In this document: positions 1 to 5,473 of the stretch, piece by piece
Numbering within the stretch: the first letter of the stretch is position 1
Layout of the letters: the number at the start of each line of letters is the position of its first letter
From: JAADGZ01 sp964596835
GTDB taxonomy: Bacteria; Pseudomonadota; Gammaproteobacteria; UBA6429; Thiohalophilaceae
Direction of reading: 5' to 3'
Assembly (NCBI GenBank): GCA_964596835.1
Contig: CAZQVV010000154.1
Span: 1 to 5,473, forward strand
Length of the DNA: 5,473 bases
Notes under the pieces: model-generated
The model's input: the letters and a program-made list of their open reading frames with translations, nothing else
What the model was told of the DNA's origin: nothing
Database searches by the model: none
Made by a program: the position numbers and the translations under genes

Positions 1-5
1 TTTTT

Positions 6-19
6 CGCTGCAAGCAGCG
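6..19. repeat. Small hairpin CGCTGC-AA-GCAGCG at the window edge
   Basis: A 6-base perfect inverted repeat with a two-base centre, flanked by TTTTT on its left. The T run is on the wrong side for a plus-strand terminator, and on the minus strand the stem is followed by A residues, so it does not have the form of an intrinsic terminator for pilR. It may be part of a longer element cut by the window start. Confidence 0.3.
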
Positions 20-46
20 GGGAATAACACCCAAAGAGATTAAACC

Positions 47-72
47 CTTTGCAATCTTCGCGTCTTTGCGTT
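47..72. repeat. Degenerate tandem repeat of an 8-9 base unit downstream of pilR
   Basis: Three adjacent units read CTTTGCAAT, CTTCGCGT and CTTTGCGTT. On the other strand this is the AACGCAAAGACGCGAAG type of motif, which I recall from intergenic regions of many proteobacterial genomes where it occurs in longer arrays. Here it is a short, degenerate copy lying 28 bases after the pilR stop codon. A run of seven A residues (74-80) separates it from the gene side. Confidence 0.5.
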
Positions 73-99
73 GAAAAAAATACTTGCACAGCCAAAATC

Positions 100-1446
100 T
101 CACTCAATCCCCAGCTTCTTGATCCGGTAGCGTAGCGCGCGGAAGGAAATTCCCAGCAGTTTTGCCGCAGCGGTCTTGTTATAGCGGGTTTGTTCCAGCG
201 CCTTGACGATGGCTTCCCGTTCCTGATCATTTAAAGCCGGCTCCAGCCCCTGCTTCATTCCATCCGGCCTGTCGACGATAATCGTATCCGTAAAATCCGG
301 CGTGGACTCGGGTAACTGCAGGTCGTCGATCTGAATCGTCTTTCCGTCACAGAGGGTCATGGCCCGTTCCAGAATATTTTCCAGCTCGCGCACGTTACCG
401 GGAAAACGGTAGCGCTGCAAAGCCTGTAATGCCGATTTACCGATCCGCGGATGCGGGGTTCCCCAATGGCTGGAGATCTTTCGCAGCAGATGTTCCACCA
501 GGATGGGAATGTCTTCCGTGCGCTGGTGCAGCCAGGACAGGGGCAATTCGATCACATTAATGCGGTAATACAGATCCTGGCGGAAATGACCGGCCTCCAC
601 CATTTTCGCCAGATCCTTGTGGGTGGCGCTGAGGATGCGCACATCCACCGAAACCTCCGCCTGCATACCCACCGGCCGCACAGCCATCTCCTGAATCGCA
701 CGTAGCAGTTTAACCTGCATATTCAGCGGCAGATCCGCCACTTCATCGAGAAACAGGGTACCGCCGTTGGCAGCTTGAAACAGTCCTTCCTTGTCACTGT
801 CGGCACCGGTAAAGCTCCCCTTCTTGTGGCCAAAAAATTCACTTTCCATCAGTTCGGGTGGGATGGCACCACAGTTAATCGGCACAAAACGCTGGTCCGC
901 ACGCGGACCCTGTTCATGAATCAGACGCGCCGCCAGTTCCTTACCCGCACCGGAGGGGCCGCTGATATAGACCGGCGCCTGCGAGCGAGCCAGCTTGCTG
1001 ATGGTTTGCCGGGTTTTCTCCATAATCACGGAATTACCCAGCAGCATGGACTGGCTCAGCGCCGGTTTCGGCCTGTTGGTCAGCTTCAGCGCACTTTTCA
1101 CCAGGTTACGCAGGACTTTCAGATCCACCGGCTTGGACACGAAATCAAACGCCCCCGCCTTGAGCGCCTCAATCGCCGTTTCCATATTGCCATGGGCGGT
1201 GATCATGGCCACCGGCACCTGCGGCGCCGTTTTCTGGATGTGACGGACAAAATCAATACCATCGCCATCGGGCAACCGCATGTCCGACAGACAAAGATCA
1301 AAGCGGTCTGCCGCCAATAGTTTACGCGCATCAGCCAGATTCTGCGCACAGCGGCAGCTCACGCCCATGCGTGAGAGCGTGATCTCAAGTAACTCGATGA
1401 TGTCGAGTTCATCGTCAATGATTAAGGCCAGATAGTCTTTGCTCAC
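100..1446 (-). CDS. pilR: Type IV pilus sigma-54-dependent response regulator PilR
   Basis: NtrC-family response regulator that, once phosphorylated by PilS, is expected to activate RNA polymerase-sigma-54 at the pilin (pilA) promoter. The 448 residues are full length for PilR (about 445). The receiver domain (about 5-120) has acidic residues D11/D12, phospho-acceptor D55 in SDMRLPDG, T83 and K105. The AAA+ domain (about 135-365) shows Walker A GPSGAGKE (163-170), the sigma-54 contact loop as GSFTGA (210-215), Walker B TLFLDE (230-235), arginine-finger region FRQDLYYR (288-295) and sensor II GNVRELEN (350-357). A Fis-type helix-turn-helix lies at about 424-445. GSFTGA in place of the commoner GAFTGA is, as I recall, usual in PilR. 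The start is GTG; the next in-frame ATG (M27) would cut into the receiver, and a weak GAG lies 8 bases upstream. It follows pilS after 23 bases, so the two are very likely cotranscribed. The name rests on close overall resemblance to Pseudomonas PilR plus the adjacent pilS. Confidence 0.96.
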   Translation of the reverse strand: MSKDYLALIIDDELDIIELLEITLSRMGVSCRCAQNLADARKLLAADRFDLCLSDMRLPDGDGIDFVRHIQKTAPQVPVAMITAHGNMETAIEALKAGAFDFVSKPVDLKVLRNLVKSALKLTNRPKPALSQSMLLGNSVIMEKTRQTISKLARSQAPVYISGPSGAGKELAARLIHEQGPRADQRFVPINCGAIPPELMESEFFGHKKGSFTGADSDKEGLFQAANGGTLFLDEVADLPLNMQVKLLRAIQEMAVRPVGMQAEVSVDVRILSATHKDLAKMVEAGHFRQDLYYRINVIELPLSWLHQRTEDIPILVEHLLRKISSHWGTPHPRIGKSALQALQRYRFPGNVRELENILERAMTLCDGKTIQIDDLQLPESTPDFTDTIIVDRPDGMKQGLEPALNDQEREAIVKALEQTRYNKTAAAKLLGISFRALRYRIKKLGIE

Positions 1447-1469
1447 CCTGGAGTCTCGGTCTATTTTCG

Positions 1470-3104
1470 TTAGCTCATATGTCGGCGCGGATCCTGAAAA
1501 CTGATGCGAAAACAGCTACCGCCGGCGGCAACCGGGATGTATTTCACATTTGCCTGATTGCATTCCGCCAGTTCCTGGGAAATATACAGTCCCAGTCCAG
1601 AACCGGTATTTGAGGTGGTGTAAAACGGCTCAAAAATATGTTCAACCGCATCCGCAGGGATACCCGAGCCATGGTCAATCACATCCAGAAACGGCCGTTG
1701 CCGATCTTGCGCCACGCCGCCGCGCAGTTCCAGCCGTGGATGGCCCCGATAGTCCTGACTGTGACGCAGGCCATTCTCACACAGGTTAGTGAGAATCTGC
1801 TGCAAATGCGTGGCATCGAAGCGAATTTTAATATCCACCGGATTGACCTCGATTTTCACCTGATCCTGTTCAGCCGGATGCACAATCATGAAATCATTGA
1901 TAAAGCGCTGCAGGAAATTATTCAGATGGAACACCTCGGAATGGGACTGATCCCGCCGCCGTCCCAATTGCATGATACTTTCGATGATCGTGTTCATACG
2001 CTGTGACTGATCGCTGATAATACGCGTCAGGCGCTGATCATGCCTGTCCAGATGGGGGGATTCAGCCAGTAGTTGACCCGCATGGCTGATCGCTCCCAGC
2101 GGATTGCGAATCTCATGCGCAATACTGGCCGTCAAACGGCCTAATGAGGCCAGTTGCAACTGCTGCGCCCGTTGCGTCACCGCCGAAGCATCTTCGAGAA
2201 AAATCAGCACGCCGCTGTTTTTGTCCTGACCAATACGGGCAAAGCGCGGCACGATATTGTGATATTCCGTACTCGGCGCAAAACCCTGCACCTTCACCCC
2301 CGGTTGCTGCTGCCACTTACGAAAAATATGCGCCAGTGGCGGTGAGATTTTTTCGAGTACCGGATCGTGAGCGATGGAAGGCATCCCAAACATGTGCCAG
2401 GCGGATTCGTTCATCAGCCGCACCACTTCGTTATTATCAATCACCACGATGCCGGTCTGCATGCGCTGGATGATGTGCTCGGTCAGTTCCGCCATGTTGG
2501 CCAGATCCACGCCGCGCCGGATCGCCAACGCCTCACTCTCGCGGATCCGCCGGGCAAAGGCATAGGCCACGATGACGGTAATAAACAGCGTCAGCCCCAA
2601 TATCCCCGCCTGGGTATAACTGTTATCCAGCATGCCTTCCACCGTCCGGTCGTAAACGACCTCGGCCAGGACCATCAAGGAAGCAATCGAGGCCAGAAAC
2701 AAAGCCTGACGCCGTCCACTGACCAGAATGCTGCCACCGGCGATCACGATAATCAGTAAGGTGCCCAGGCCGCTGCTGATCCCGCCGCTGGCATGCATCA
2801 GCACTACCGTGGCAAGAATATCGATGCTCACATGCAGGTAGATCTGGGTCTGAAACCCCGGCCACTGCCAGCGCAACAGAAAAATAAACGCACAGGCAAA
2901 GATCAGATAAAGCAGGGAAGTGTAGAAAAACAGATCGGGATCACGGCTGGCCAATGGGTGAAACTGTAAGCCGAACATAAAAATGAGGGTGAAAAAAATC
3001 GATATCAGCAGCCGGTATTTGTTTAGAAAACTCAATGGCTGCCAGGTATATTCCAGGCTATCCCTACCCGTGCTGCGTTTGAGCTGGTTGAGTGGATTAC
3101 CCAT
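1470..3104 (-). CDS. pilS: Type IV pilus sensor histidine kinase PilS
   Basis: Inner-membrane histidine kinase, partner of PilR. Numbering is from the ATG at 3104 (544 residues). The N-terminal part holds six hydrophobic segments at about 31-48, 58-77, 88-106, 112-129, 133-151 and 167-184, the six-helix arrangement known for PilS. A PAS-like domain follows (about 205-305). The dimerisation/phosphoacceptor domain has the H-box AHEIRNPLGA with His330. The ATPase domain has the N-box NLCENGLRH (N440, E443, N444), G1 DHGSGIP (477-483), F-box IFEPFYTT (490-497) and G2 GSGLGL (501-506), so all catalytic boxes are intact. A TTG at 3110 would add two residues, but it lies directly against the upstream sequence with no room for a ribosome site, so the ATG is preferred; no strong Shine-Dalgarno is visible for either. 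It sits 15 bases after the small upstream gene and 23 before pilR, consistent with one operon. Confidence 0.95.
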   Translation of the reverse strand: MGNPLNQLKRSTGRDSLEYTWQPLSFLNKYRLLISIFFTLIFMFGLQFHPLASRDPDLFFYTSLLYLIFACAFIFLLRWQWPGFQTQIYLHVSIDILATVVLMHASGGISSGLGTLLIIVIAGGSILVSGRRQALFLASIASLMVLAEVVYDRTVEGMLDNSYTQAGILGLTLFITVIVAYAFARRIRESEALAIRRGVDLANMAELTEHIIQRMQTGIVVIDNNEVVRLMNESAWHMFGMPSIAHDPVLEKISPPLAHIFRKWQQQPGVKVQGFAPSTEYHNIVPRFARIGQDKNSGVLIFLEDASAVTQRAQQLQLASLGRLTASIAHEIRNPLGAISHAGQLLAESPHLDRHDQRLTRIISDQSQRMNTIIESIMQLGRRRDQSHSEVFHLNNFLQRFINDFMIVHPAEQDQVKIEVNPVDIKIRFDATHLQQILTNLCENGLRHSQDYRGHPRLELRGGVAQDRQRPFLDVIDHGSGIPADAVEHIFEPFYTTSNTGSGLGLYISQELAECNQANVKYIPVAAGGSCFRISFQDPRRHMS

Positions 3105-3119
3105 ATTCAACCGACAGAA

Positions 3120-3353
3120 TTATGAGGATGCAGCACGTTTTCGGTGTTCATCGGAACAATAATATTTACCCTGCGCCTGTAAGGCCTCGTTCTGAGGAAC
3201 ATGCAAGCCACAGTCAGCACAACGAACCATAGTTTCAATATGCGCGGATCTGCCCGATTTTTGTTCCTGATCCAGCGAAGCCAGCCAGCGGCGGGTCAGG
3301 CTGTAAATCAGCCAGGCAATAATAAACATCACAACAAGACGAACCAGACCCAT
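3120..3353 (-). CDS. PP0621-like small membrane-anchored cysteine-rich protein
   Basis: A 77-residue protein with one N-terminal hydrophobic helix (about 3-19, MGLVRLVVMF onward) followed by RR, which suggests the soluble part faces the cytoplasm. A short linker leads to a compact C-terminal motif: C45-x2-C48, then C66 and H70 (MVRCADCGLHVP ... YYCSDEH). This spacing looks like a small zinc ribbon or treble-clef knuckle. I recognise the pattern as that of the PP0621 family, named after a Pseudomonas putida gene and, as I recall, often found next to pilS. Its function is not known to me. The start is ATG with a GGA 7 bases upstream. It is the first gene of the apparent three-gene unit and ends 15 bases before pilS, so it is probably cotranscribed with pilSR. 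Zinc binding and membrane topology are inferred from sequence only. Confidence 0.88.
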   Translation of the reverse strand: MGLVRLVVMFIIAWLIYSLTRRWLASLDQEQKSGRSAHIETMVRCADCGLHVPQNEALQAQGKYYCSDEHRKRAASS

Positions 3354-3383
3354 AAGATTTTCCGAAATTCAAAGACGGGGACA

Positions 3384-3471
3384 AAGATACAAGGGAAAAG
3401 GGGAAAGATACAAGAAGAAAGACACTGGGATCCACCGTTACTTGTATCTCTCCCCCTGTATCTTGTATCTT
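3384..3471. repeat. Long imperfect palindrome built of GATACAAG units
   Basis: Two 31-base arms (3384-3414 and 3441-3471) are inverted copies of each other, with 26 of 31 positions complementary, separated by a 26-base loop. Each arm holds two copies of GATACAAG (plus strand at 3386 and 3407; minus strand at 3441-3448 and 3462-3469), spaced 21 bases apart in both arms, about two helical turns. The left arm between the units is purine-only. It sits between the divergent starts of the PP0621-like gene (3353) and sucC (3523). It could be a dispersed palindromic element of the REP or MITE kind, a protein-binding array, or a leader RNA hairpin. On minus-strand RNA two further positions become U-G pairs, so the hairpin would be slightly stronger in a leader of the pilSR unit. 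The structure is directly visible; its role is not. Confidence 0.75.
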
Positions 3472-3480
3472 AAATACATA

Positions 3481-3492
3481 CCGGAACTCCGG
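3481..3492. repeat. Short inverted repeat CCGGA-AC-TCCGG upstream of sucC
   Basis: A perfect 5-base inverted repeat around two bases lies 31 bases before the sucC ATG. It is followed by two direct GGCAAA copies (3491-3496 and 3500-3505) nine bases apart. It could be an operator or part of the sucC leader, but short palindromes like this also arise by chance. Confidence 0.3.
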
Positions 3493-3522
3493 CAAACCAG
3501 GCAAAGTGGGCCATAAAATAAA

Positions 3523-4704
3523 ATGAATCTGCACGAATATCAGGGCAAACAGCTATTCCATGACTACGGCATTCCGGTTCCCGAAAGCCGGATCGCCGCC
3601 ACGGCCGAAGAAGCGCTGGCCGCCGCGAAAGCGCTGGGCACGTCGCGCTGGGTGGTAAAAGCGCAGGTGCATGCCGGTGGGCGCGGCAAGGGCGGGGGCG
3701 TCAAATTGCTGGACAATGAGACCGCATTGCATGACTATGCCACCGCCCTGCTGGGTTCGCATCTGGTCACCCCGCAAACCGGCGCTCAGGGTAAGCCGGT
3801 CAAGCGTGTGCTGATCGAGGCACCCAGTGATATCGAACACGAGTTCTATCTGGGCATGCTGGTCGATCGCGCCCGATCGCGCATCGTTTTTATGGCATCC
3901 ACCGAAGGCGGCATGGACATCGAAGAGATCGCCCGCACCCAACCGGAAAAAATCCTTACCGTGTTTATTCACCCCGCCGTTGGCCTCATGCCTTACCAGA
4001 GCCGTAAACTCGCCTTCAGTCTCGGCCTTGCTCAACAGGCCAACGCTCTTTACCGGATCATGGCCGGACTCTACCGTCTGTTTACCGAGAAAGATCTGAG
4101 CCTGCTGGAAATCAATCCGCTGATACTAAACAAACAGGGCGAACTGCTGGCGCTGGATGCGAAAATCAACATTGACGACAACGCCCTCTACCGCCACACC
4201 GGCCTGGCGGCCCTGCGTGACATCTCGCAGGAGGACGAAAAGGAAGCACGCGCAGCGGAACACGGCCTCCACTATGTCAGTCTCGAAGGCGATATCGGCT
4301 GCATGGTGAATGGCGCCGGGCTGGCGATGGCCACCATGGATCTAATCCATCTCTACGGCGGCCAACCTGCCAACTTCCTCGACGTAGGGGGCGGCACCAG
4401 TGCAGGAAAGGTTGCTGAGGCTTTCAAGATTATTATTTCCGATCCCCGCGTAAAGGGCATCCTGGTCAACATCTTCGGCGGTATCGTACACTGTGATCTC
4501 ATCGCCGAGGGCATCATTCAGGCGCTCAGGAACATTCAGCTTACGGTTCCCGTGGTGGTGCGCCTGGAAGGCACCCATGCCCATGCCGGACGTATACTAC
4601 TGGCACAAAGTGACCTGGCCATCACTGCCGCTGAGAGTCTGGACGACGCGGCGCAAAAAATTATCGCCGCCGCCCGCGAGTGGCCACAGGGGAAAGCAAA
4701 ATAA
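3523..4704 (+). CDS. sucC: Succinyl-CoA synthetase (ADP- or GDP-forming) beta subunit
   Basis: Beta subunit of succinate-CoA ligase, the cytoplasmic TCA-cycle enzyme that makes ATP or GTP from succinyl-CoA. The 393 residues match the family (E. coli SucC 388). The N-terminal ATP-grasp domain shows MNLHEYQGKQLF, then K46 in WVVKAQ and the glycine-rich VHAGGRGKGGG (49-59). Magnesium-site residues appear as LLEINPL (E196, N198) and LDAK (D212). The C-terminal ligase domain has GCMVNGAGLAMATMD (259-273), ANFLDVGGG (283-291), VNIFGG (315-320) and VVVRLEG (344-350). Two positions differ from common forms: His323 in GGIVHCD (E. coli has Arg) and His352 in LEGTH (usually GNN or GTN). Malate-CoA ligase (MtkA) is a close paralogue, but the sequence reads more like SucC. 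The ATG fits the conserved N-terminus; only a weak GGG lies 12 bases upstream. Its stop overlaps the sucD start by one base. Confidence 0.96.
   Translation: MNLHEYQGKQLFHDYGIPVPESRIAATAEEALAAAKALGTSRWVVKAQVHAGGRGKGGGVKLLDNETALHDYATALLGSHLVTPQTGAQGKPVKRVLIEAPSDIEHEFYLGMLVDRARSRIVFMASTEGGMDIEEIARTQPEKILTVFIHPAVGLMPYQSRKLAFSLGLAQQANALYRIMAGLYRLFTEKDLSLLEINPLILNKQGELLALDAKINIDDNALYRHTGLAALRDISQEDEKEARAAEHGLHYVSLEGDIGCMVNGAGLAMATMDLIHLYGGQPANFLDVGGGTSAGKVAEAFKIIISDPRVKGILVNIFGGIVHCDLIAEGIIQALRNIQLTVPVVVRLEGTHAHAGRILLAQSDLAITAAESLDDAAQKIIAAAREWPQGKAK
4688..4693 (+). promoter_or_regulatory. Ribosome binding site of sucD inside sucC
   Basis: AGGGGA lies 10 bases before the sucD ATG, within the last codons of sucC. 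It supports the ATG at 4704 as the sucD start and translation coupling of the two subunits. Confidence 0.6.
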
Positions 4705-5473
4705 TGGCCATTCTGATCGATAAAGACACCCGGGTTATTTGCCAGGGCTTCACCGGTAAACAGGGCAGCTTTCACTCCGAACAAGCCATCGCCTACGGTA
4801 CCCGGCTGGTCGGCGGCGTCACCCCCGGCAAGGGGGGCCAGACCCACCTCGAACGTCCGGTCTTCAATACCGTGGCCGAAGCCGTGAACGAGACGAGTGC
4901 TGAGGCCAGTATGATCTACGTGCCCGCCGCGTTTGCCGCTGACGCGATTCTCGAAGCAGCGGATGCCGGTATCCAGCTCATCGCCTGTATCACTGAAGGC
5001 ATTCCCGTGCAGGATATGCTCAAGGTCAAAGCCGCGCTGGCCGGCACCGGGGTTAGCCTTATCGGTCCCAATTGTCCCGGTATTATCACGCCCGGCGAAT
5101 GTAAAATCGGCATCATGCCCGGCATGATTCACCAACCCGGCAACATTGGCATCGTCTCCCGCTCCGGCACCCTCACCTATGAGGCGGTGCATCAAACCAC
5201 CCAGGCCGGGCTCGGCCAAAGCACCTGCATCGGCATCGGCGGTGATCCCATTCATGGTCTGACGTTCATCGACTGCCTGCGCCTGTTTGAAGCCGATCCC
5301 CAGACCCGCGGTATCATTATGGTCGGTGAGATCGGCGGCAGCGCCGAGGAAGAAGCGGCTGACTTTATTCGTAGCGAGATCCGTAAACCGGTAGTGGCCT
5401 ATATCGCCGGCGTCACCGCCCCGCCCGGCAAACGCATGGGCCACGCCGGGGCCATTATCGCCGGTGGCAAGGG
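4704..5473 (+). CDS. sucD: Succinyl-CoA synthetase alpha subunit (3' end outside window)
   Basis: Alpha subunit that binds CoA and carries the phosphohistidine intermediate; it works as a complex with SucC. The window holds 256 codons plus two bases of a protein expected to have about 290 residues, so roughly the last 35 residues are missing because the window ends, not because the gene is broken. The Rossmann-type CoA-binding domain shows VICQGFTGKQGSFHSEQAI (11-29), GGVTPGKGG (37-45), YVPAAF (72-77), ITEGIP (96-101) and GPNCPG (121-126). The ligase domain has SRSGTLTYE (152-160), GIGGDPIHG (177-185), GEIGGSAEEEAA (208-219) and the active-site segment GHAGAIIAGGK with His247, equivalent to the phosphorylated histidine of E. 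coli SucD. The ATG overlaps the sucC stop as TAATG, with an AGGGGA ribosome site inside the end of sucC, pointing to coupled translation and balanced subunits. Confidence 0.97.
   Translation, partial: MAILIDKDTRVICQGFTGKQGSFHSEQAIAYGTRLVGGVTPGKGGQTHLERPVFNTVAEAVNETSAEASMIYVPAAFAADAILEAADAGIQLIACITEGIPVQDMLKVKAALAGTGVSLIGPNCPGIITPGECKIGIMPGMIHQPGNIGIVSRSGTLTYEAVHQTTQAGLGQSTCIGIGGDPIHGLTFIDCLRLFEADPQTRGIIMVGEIGGSAEEEAADFIRSEIRKPVVAYIAGVTAPPGKRMGHAGAIIAGGK

Larger units (their letters stand above)
3354..3522. other. Divergent intergenic region between pilSR unit and sucCD
   Basis: This 169-base gap must hold the start signals for both divergent units. It contains the GATACAAG palindrome on the pilS side and a 50-base stretch with a CCGGA inverted repeat on the sucC side. 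I see no convincing sigma-70 or sigma-54 promoter and no clear intrinsic terminator. AT-rich segments that could be -10 elements occur at 3470-3480 and 3513-3522, but neither has a good -35 partner. Confidence 0.6.

Noticed and set aside
74..99. Possible intrinsic terminator after pilR (T run on the minus strand at 74-80)
   Set aside because: The T run is real, but the bases before it form no stem of more than three consecutive pairs, so no GC-rich hairpin supports termination.
775..1320. 181-codon open frame on the plus strand opposite pilR
   Set aside because: Antisense to the receiver and AAA+ domains of pilR; composition rich in Arg, His and Gln typical of a shadow frame.
3391..3406. Purine mirror repeat (AAGGG-AAAA-GGGGAA) as a possible triplex-forming tract
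   Set aside because: The mirror arms are only about five bases and imperfect, too short to argue for triplex DNA; it is better explained as part of the palindrome arm.
3500..3513. Sigma-54-like TGGC...TGC on the minus strand upstream of the pilSR unit
   Set aside because: The GG and GC pairs are 8 bases apart where the -24/-12 consensus needs 10, so it is unlikely to be a functional sigma-54 promoter.
3553..4035. 160-codon open frame on the minus strand opposite sucC
   Set aside because: Fully inside the conserved ATP-grasp coding region of sucC, with no domain or sensible start context of its own.
4536..5444. 302-codon open frame on the minus strand opposite sucC/sucD
   Set aside because: It is antisense to two strongly conserved genes, is rich in Gly/Ala/Asp as expected of a GC-rich shadow frame, and shows no recognisable domain.
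3523..5473. Malate-CoA ligase (mtkA/mtkB) instead of sucC/sucD
   Set aside because: SucD matches E. coli SucD closely throughout, SucC motifs are closer to succinate enzymes, and no serine-cycle genes are in view.

Overview
The window looks like an ordinary chromosomal segment from a gammaproteobacterium with type IV pili. The evidence is a PilS/PilR two-component system of the Pseudomonas/Xanthomonas kind next to a small PP0621-type protein, with the succinyl-CoA synthetase genes sucC and sucD running the other way. Codon use looks even and moderately GC-rich across all five genes, and I see no transposase, phage gene, tRNA, rRNA or CRISPR array. I cannot name the genus; an environmental gammaproteobacterium of the Chromatiales/Xanthomonadales sort is a guess from gene order.

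Layout: bases 1-99 lie downstream of pilR and hold a short hairpin and a degenerate tandem repeat of an 8-9 base unit. From 100 to 3353 on the minus strand is a tight three-gene unit, read from right to left: a 77-residue membrane-anchored, cysteine-rich PP0621-like protein, then pilS (sensor kinase), then pilR (sigma-54 response regulator). The gaps are 15 and 23 bases. Bases 3354-3522 form a divergent intergenic region dominated by a long imperfect palindrome built from GATACAAG units. From 3523 on the plus strand come sucC (complete) and sucD (cut by the window end just after its active-site histidine); their stop and start codons overlap by one base.

Function: PilS is expected to sense a signal at the inner membrane and phosphorylate PilR, which then activates sigma-54 transcription of the major pilin gene. 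SucC and SucD form the TCA-cycle enzyme that interconverts succinyl-CoA and succinate with nucleoside triphosphate synthesis. The two units are neighbours but have no obvious biochemical link.

I did not find a new multi-gene system. The points most worth a second look are the palindromic element between the divergent operons, the uncharacterised zinc-ribbon-like small protein leading the pilSR operon, and the repeat remnant after pilR.
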